A stretch of 45,651 nt of DNA, taken from positions 1 through 45,651 of the forward strand of contig PIVU01000009.1 in assembly GCA_003354025.1 (NCBI GenBank), written 5' to 3'. Under the pieces are notes generated by a model. The model saw nothing but the letters and a program-made list of their open reading frames with translations, had not been told where the DNA came from and did no database searches. Positions 41,557-45,651 of this stretch are shown piece by piece (position 1 is the stretch's first letter; every line of letters begins with the position of its first letter). Source of the DNA: Nitrospirota bacterium (lineage in GTDB: Bacteria > Nitrospirota > Thermodesulfovibrionia > UBA6902). Made by a program: the position numbers and the translations under genes.

Positions 41557-42858
41557 CTACTTTTTCTTTAATGCCGCTTCAACTGTCTTAATAGCGCATA
41601 AATCACCGCACATACTGCATACCTGAGATTCAGTCGGAGGGACTTCCGCACGTCGGCTTTTCACCAATTCAGGATTCATAGACAATTCAATTTGACCATT
41701 CCAGTCAAGGGCTTTTCTTCTCTTAGCCATTTTAATGTCCATATCCATAGCACCCTTCACACCCTTTGCGATGTCCCCTGCATGGGCCGCTATTTTTGAG
41801 GCAATGACTCCCTCCTTTACATCTTCTATACTGGGAAGTCTGATATGTTCGGAAGGTGTTACATAACAGAGAAAATCAGCACCGGCAGCAGCTCCGATTG
41901 CACCGCCGATTGCAGCAGCAATATGATCATATCCCATCGCTATATCAGTTACCAGAGGCCCGAGGACATAGAAAGGTGCTCCTTTACAGATCTCTTTCTG
42001 CATCTTCATATTAAGCTCCACCTGATTAATCGGCACATGTCCGGGACCTTCGATTATTACCTGAACTCCTGCATCAAGCGCCCTGTCCCTTAATTCACCA
42101 AGGGTCAAAAGCTCTTCTATCTGAGTTCTGTCCGTAGCATCAGCAAGACATCCGGGACGGGCTCCGTCTCCAAGGCTCAGTGTTAAATCATATTTCCTGG
42201 ACATTTCCAGAAGCCTGTCATACTGTTCATAAAGAGGATTTTCCTTGTCATTATATATCATCCACTCAACCAGAAATGATCCGCCGCGGCTTACTATATC
42301 CAGGATCCTTCCGTCTTCTCTCAGGGTATCAATCGTCCTCCTTGTGAGACCGCTGTGGACTGTAACAAAATCAACACCCTCTTCCGCCTGACCCTCGATT
42401 GCATCAAACAGTTCATCGACACTCATTTTTGCAATTGCTCCTTTTTGCTCTGCAGCCTTTGCTACCGCTTCATATATAGGAACTGTCCCGACTGCAATAG
42501 TAGACTTTCTCATAAGCAATCGCCGGATATCCACGATAGGCCCGCCGGTTGAAAGGTCCATGACAGCATCGGCTCCATACTGAATAAGTACATCCAGTTT
42601 TTCCATCTCCTCTTCCAGGGAAACCTTGTCCTTTGACGTTCCGATATTGGCATTAACTTTCGTCCTCAGGCCCTTTCCGATTCCTAAAGGCTTTATATCA
42701 TGGATTGCGTTCCTTGATATAACAGTCAGCCCGTCGGCAATGTCTTGAGAAATCTGCTCGGCTGATAGTCCTTCTTCCAGAGCAACCTGTTTCACTTCAT
42801 CAGTGATAATCCCTTTTTTTGCCAGTTCTATCCTGGTATGTTCAATATATGTACTCAT
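41557..42858 (-). CDS. thiC: Phosphomethylpyrimidine synthase ThiC
   Basis: A 433-residue radical-SAM enzyme that rearranges aminoimidazole ribotide to HMP phosphate for the thiamine pyrimidine. It is the short anaerobic type. ADAVMDLSTGG, VTVHSGLTRRTIDTL, LSLGDGARPGCLADATDRTQ and EGPGHVPINQVELNM are hallmarks. The cluster-binding cysteines are C414, C417 and C421 in CSMCGDLC, which is CX2CX3C; the well-studied long forms have CX2CX4C. It is last in the operon, 9 bases after thiE. No TPP riboswitch can fit in that gap. Confidence 0.96.
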   Translation of the reverse strand: MSTYIEHTRIELAKKGIITDEVKQVALEEGLSAEQISQDIADGLTVISRNAIHDIKPLGIGKGLRTKVNANIGTSKDKVSLEEEMEKLDVLIQYGADAVMDLSTGGPIVDIRRLLMRKSTIAVGTVPIYEAVAKAAEQKGAIAKMSVDELFDAIEGQAEEGVDFVTVHSGLTRRTIDTLREDGRILDIVSRGGSFLVEWMIYNDKENPLYEQYDRLLEMSRKYDLTLSLGDGARPGCLADATDRTQIEELLTLGELRDRALDAGVQVIIEGPGHVPINQVELNMKMQKEICKGAPFYVLGPLVTDIAMGYDHIAAAIGGAIGAAAGADFLCYVTPSEHIRLPSIEDVKEGVIASKIAAHAGDIAKGVKGAMDMDIKMAKRRKALDWNGQIELSMNPELVKSRRAEVPPTESQVCSMCGDLCAIKTVEAALKKK

Positions 42859-42867
42859 ATTGTCTCC

Positions 42868-43509
42868 TTATAAATCACTATACTCATCAAGTTTAGATAT
42901 TAGTTTTTCTGACCTTTTCTTTATGTTGTCAGCCTTAAATATTTCAGATATCATGGACACACCGTAAGCCCCTGCCTCTGTTACACTCTTTATCCGGTTC
43001 ATCTTTACACCGCCCAGTGCGAAAACAGGTATTTTTGTTTTACTGCATACTTTGCCAAGCATATCAAGCCCAACAGGCGAGCCATATTTAACTTTTGACC
43101 GGGTCCGGTAAACAGGTCCGAAGGTGATAAAATCAGCCCCTCCTTTTTCAGCGGCTCCTGCTTCTTTCAAAGAGTGAGTTGACACACCTATTAAAAATTC
43201 TTTCCCAACAGTATTCCTTACTACATCAACAGGCATACTATTTTGAGTAAGATGAACACCATCAGCACTCACTGCAAGGGCAATATCAAATCTGTCATTA
43301 ATAAATAACTTTGCATTATATTTACTTGTAAGCTCTCTCATTTTATAAGCCAGTTTCAATAAGTCCCGTGTATCCATGTCTTTTTCTCTAAGCTGAATCG
43401 CTCTGACACCTCCGGCAAGCGCCTTTTTGACAGCTGAAAGCACATTCCTTTTTTTCACTTTTTTCCGATCTGTAATAAGGTACAGTCTAAAATCAACAGC
43501 TGTTCTCAT
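42868..43509 (-). CDS. thiE: Thiamine-phosphate synthase ThiE
   Basis: A 213-residue TIM-barrel enzyme that couples HMP-PP to thiazole phosphate. Motifs are LYLITDRKKV, AIQLREKDMDTRDLL, FINDRFDIALAVSADGVHL, FGPVYRTRSK and FALGGV. I take the ATG at 43509; an in-frame TTG at 43527 lies inside a heptanucleotide repeat and is unlikely. No good ribosome site precedes the ATG. Confidence 0.93.
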   Translation of the reverse strand: MRTAVDFRLYLITDRKKVKKRNVLSAVKKALAGGVRAIQLREKDMDTRDLLKLAYKMRELTSKYNAKLFINDRFDIALAVSADGVHLTQNSMPVDVVRNTVGKEFLIGVSTHSLKEAGAAEKGGADFITFGPVYRTRSKVKYGSPVGLDMLGKVCSKTKIPVFALGGVKMNRIKSVTEAGAYGVSMISEIFKADNIKKRSEKLISKLDEYSDL

Positions 43510-43520
43510 ATGCTTTTTTT

Positions 43521-43555
43521 CTGACAACTGACACCTGATAACTGCTCACTGTCTT
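43521..43555. repeat. Heptanucleotide tandem repeat between thiG and thiE
   Basis: Five consecutive 7-base units (CTGACAA, CTGACAC, CTGATAA, CTGCTCA, CTGTCTT) degrade from left to right. The array fills the thiG-thiE gap and touches the thiG stop codon. It resembles the short tandem repeats seen in intergenic DNA of cyanobacteria and others. Confidence 0.7.
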
Positions 43556-44325
43556 TATAACATTCCCTCAATCGGGCTGCTTGCTGTGGCATACAATTTC
43601 CGGGGCATTCTTCCTGCCCTATATGCCAGTCGTCCGGCTATGCATGCATGCTTCATTGCACTGGCCATCGCAATAGGATCTTTAGCGCCGGCTATTGCCG
43701 TATTTAATAAAACCGCATCACTGCCCAACTCCATGGCAATAGCAACATCCGAGGCAGTTCCAACACCCGCATCAACAACAATGGGCACTTTCGCCTGCTC
43801 AAGAATAATCTTTAAATTATATGGATTTCTTATACCAAGGCCCGAACCAATCGGAGCAGCCAGTGGCATGACGGCCGCAGCACCGGCATCAACCAGTCTC
43901 AGGGCCATAACAGGATCATCATTTATATAGGGAAGTACAATAAAACCCTCCTTCGCAAGAATCTCTGTTGCTTTCAGCGTTGCACATGCGTCAGGGAAAA
44001 GGGTCTTTTCATCACCGATAACTTCAATTTTTATTAAATCAGAAACCCCTGTCTCCCTGGCCAGGCGGGCATATCTCAGTGCATCTTCCAGAGTGAAACA
44101 GCCGGCTGTATTCGGGAGTATCTTATATTTTTTAGGATCAATAAAATCCAGCAGATTCTCCGATTTATTATCAAATATATTCGTTCTTCTTACCGCAACG
44201 GTCACAACATCCGCTCCTGACTCTTCAATGGCCCTGGCTGTTTCCTCAAAGTCCTTATACTTTCCGGTACCAACCCAGAGTCTTGACTTAAACTCAATAT
44301 CTTTAACAATTAATTTGTCGTCCAT
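43555..44325 (-). CDS. thiG: Thiazole synthase ThiG
   Basis: A 256-residue TIM-barrel enzyme that condenses 1-deoxyxylulose 5-phosphate, dehydroglycine and ThiS thiocarboxylate into the thiazole ring. [27 protein letters not shown] and the Schiff-base lysine K99 ([11 protein letters not shown]) are present, as is [18 protein letters not shown] near the end. The ATG follows the thiS stop without a gap, and its ribosome site is formed by the three glycine codons that end thiS. Confidence 0.97.
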   Translation of the reverse strand: MDDKLIVKDIEFKSRLWVGTGKYKDFEETARAIEESGADVVTVAVRRTNIFDNKSENLLDFIDPKKYKILPNTAGCFTLEDALRYARLARETGVSDLIKIEVIGDEKTLFPDACATLKATEILAKEGFIVLPYINDDPVMALRLVDAGAAAVMPLAAPIGSGLGIRNPYNLKIILEQAKVPIVVDAGVGTASDVAIAMELGSDAVLLNTAIAGAKDPIAMASAMKHACIAGRLAYRAGRMPRKLYATASSPIEGML

Positions 44326-44526
44326 TTATCCTCCTCCAACAAAGTTCACTATCTCTACTGAATCACCGTCTTCAAGCAGGTGTTCCTGATAATTTACTTT
44401 CTTGATAATATTCATATTAACTTCAATAGCAACCCGTGCAGGCTCAATATCAAGTTCCTTCAAAAGTCCCTCAACAGTCAGTCCATCTTTCACATCTGTT
44501 GAGTTACCATTAACAATTAGATTCAT
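44326..44526 (-). CDS. thiS: Sulphur-carrier protein ThiS
   Basis: A 66-residue ubiquitin-like carrier ending in GGG; the sulphur is carried as a C-terminal glycine thiocarboxylate. The GDSVEIVNFVGGG tail and the DGLTVEGLLKELDI segment are typical. The final Gly is one residue beyond the usual GG. thiF is not in the window. Confidence 0.95.
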   Translation of the reverse strand: MNLIVNGNSTDVKDGLTVEGLLKELDIEPARVAIEVNMNIIKKVNYQEHLLEDGDSVEIVNFVGGG

Positions 44527-44550
44527 TTCTATATTCCCAATCCCAAAGCT

Positions 44551-45651
44551 CTAAATATGAATATCTCTTTTACCTTTTTCGATTAATCTGATTTTATCAG
44601 CCAGACCATTTGAACATTTGGCAACTTCTTCATCAAGCATCTGAGTTAACTGAAGCTTCACATCTTCGGACGCACTGTCTTCAATATATTCCTTAAGGGA
44701 CAGAAGCGCATTTTCATGACAAAAGTTTTTCATCTGCTCTTTTTGGGCGAGGTGCTTGAACGTCTCACCGCTGCGGCCTTCTCTGTAGCATGCAGTGCAA
44801 AGACTTGGCATAAGACCCATGCTCGCTATCTTCCCGATCACCTCGTCAAGACTTCTGGTATCACCTACTTCAAACTGCTCGGTGTCATCATCATTTATAT
44901 ATCCGGAAGGACTTGTCTTTGATCCAGCCGATATTTGAGAAGCACCAATTGAAAGCAATTCGTCCCTTAAACCCGACGGTTCCCGGGTAGAAACAACAAC
45001 ACCTACATGGGGCAGCGCCAGTCTGTAGATGGCAACTATCTTCTTAAGGTCTTCATCGGAAACACTGTATTTACTGTTGTCAAAAGCAGACGCCTGGGCA
45101 GGCTGCAGCCGCGGAACTGAAAGTGTATGAGGGCCAAAACCGTACTTGCTCATAAGCCGCCTGCTGTGGGAGATTAATGCAGCCACATCCCATCTCCAGT
45201 CATAAAGCCCGAGAAGCACGCCCATTCCAACATCCTTAAAGCCGGCTTCTATAGCCCTGTCCATAACACCAAGCCTCCACGCATAATCCGCTTTCGTTCC
45301 TGTTGGATGGAGGTATCTGTATGACGGTATATGATATGTCTCCTGAAAGCATTGATAAACACCGACACCGGACATCTTAAGTCTCTTGAAGTCATCTACA
45401 CTCAGAGGGGCCATGTTGGCATGGAGTATACGTATATCTGATTTGTCATAAATCGCATTAACAATTTTTTCAACATAGTCAATCCCGGTAAGCTTTGTAT
45501 GCTCACTCGCTACCAGAAGAAGTCGTTTATATCCCTTATCCGACAGCAGCCTCGACTCTTCTACGGCTTCACTTACTGATAGTGTCTTGCGCTTTGCTGA
45601 CTTATTGCCTGTCCTGAAGCCGCAGTACAGGCAATCATTCATGCACTCGTT
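44551..45651 (-). CDS. Radical-SAM tyrosine lyase, HydG/ThiH family (5' end cut by window)
   Basis: The visible 366 or so residues cover most of the protein; about 90 N-terminal residues lie beyond the right edge. The radical-SAM motif CMNDCLYC (CX3CX2C) sits at the edge. Both ThiH and HydG split tyrosine to p-cresol and dehydroglycine. The gene opens a thiamine operon, which favours a ThiH role. Yet GLYDWRWDVAALISHSRRL, GPHTLSVPRLQPA and EQFEVGDTRSLDEVIGKIA match HydG closely. The C-terminus has C-T-A-C-Y-R-E-G followed by a third Cys exactly 22 residues later (CX2CX22C), the HydG auxiliary-cluster motif, which classic ThiH lacks. Estimated full length, about 455, also fits HydG. No other hydrogenase maturation gene is in view. 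Confidence 0.85.
   Translation of the reverse strand, partial: NECMNDCLYCGFRTGNKSAKRKTLSVSEAVEESRLLSDKGYKRLLLVASEHTKLTGIDYVEKIVNAIYDKSDIRILHANMAPLSVDDFKRLKMSGVGVYQCFQETYHIPSYRYLHPTGTKADYAWRLGVMDRAIEAGFKDVGMGVLLGLYDWRWDVAALISHSRRLMSKYGFGPHTLSVPRLQPAQASAFDNSKYSVSDEDLKKIVAIYRLALPHVGVVVSTREPSGLRDELLSIGASQISAGSKTSPSGYINDDDTEQFEVGDTRSLDEVIGKIASMGLMPSLCTACYREGRSGETFKHLAQKEQMKNFCHENALLSLKEYIEDSASEDVKLQLTQMLDEEVAKCSNGLADKIRLIEKGKRDIHI

Noticed and set aside
42859-42867. TPP riboswitch in front of thiC
   Set aside because: The thiE-thiC gap is nine bases. Any riboswitch for the operon would lie upstream of the tyrosine lyase gene, outside the window.

Overview
The window looks like a chromosomal stretch of an anaerobic, diderm (LPS-bearing) bacterium with a fairly AT-rich genome. 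The evidence is a six-subunit Rnf complex with a multi-cluster RnfB, a periplasmic multihaem c-type cytochrome, an LptC-LptA-LptB-RpoN-HPF-RapZ cluster, LapA/LapB-type LPS control, anaerobic-type ThiC and ThiH/HydG enzymes, and a PIN 'RNA ligase partner' protein best known from archaea, Aquificota and some deep-branching bacteria. A Nitrospirota (Thermodesulfovibrionia-like) or related Desulfobacterota-type host fits best. This is inferred from gene content only. No prophage, IS element or CRISPR array is visible; mobility is limited to several families of small palindromic intergenic repeats.

Layout. 1-2.8 kb: a truncated RNase D gene (minus), then mobA-tatA-alr (plus) behind a near-consensus promoter. 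2.8-6.6 kb: a two-gene signalling module (minus), a PocR-GAF-GAF-GGDEF diguanylate cyclase followed by an AAA/STAND-like ATPase. 6.6-10.7 kb: a LysR regulator, a small lipoprotein, tRNA-Leu(CAG), a multihaem cytochrome, and two long non-coding gaps. 10.7-15.0 kb: one operon proA-nadD-rsfS-lapAB(fused)-PIN protein (minus). 15.1-19.4 kb: a PhnD-like binding lipoprotein, an AlkD-like glycosylase, glycogen phosphorylase and an orphan HAMP membrane protein. 19.6-25.2 kb: rnfCDGEAB (minus). 25.7-30.3 kb: lptC-lptA-lptB-rpoN-hpf-rapZ (plus). 30.4-32.8 kb: cysteine desulfurase converging on an M16 peptidase. 33.0-35.4 kb: rpsO-pnp. 35.5-40.7 kb: trxA-trxB-ffh-rpsP-khpA-trmD-rplS, with rnhB after a terminator. 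41.0 kb: an uncharacterised protein. 41.6-45.65 kb: thi operon (thiH/hydG-type)-thiS-thiG-thiE-thiC, cut by the right edge.

How it works together. Most genes are housekeeping: translation and ribosome biogenesis, RNA decay, envelope LPS transport and its control, sulphur mobilisation and thiamine synthesis. Rnf would couple ferredoxin and NAD to an ion gradient. The most unusual points are: a HydG-type C-terminal cluster motif in the tyrosine lyase of the thiamine operon; a LapA-LapB fusion whose 3' end overlaps a PIN-domain RNA-ligase-partner gene; a cyclase plus ATPase pair whose ATPase carries a degenerate RsbW-like tail; several apparently leaderless genes; a CX5CH haem-like motif; and a striking hairpin repeat between rnfA and rnfB. 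All calls come from reading the sequence; no database search was run.
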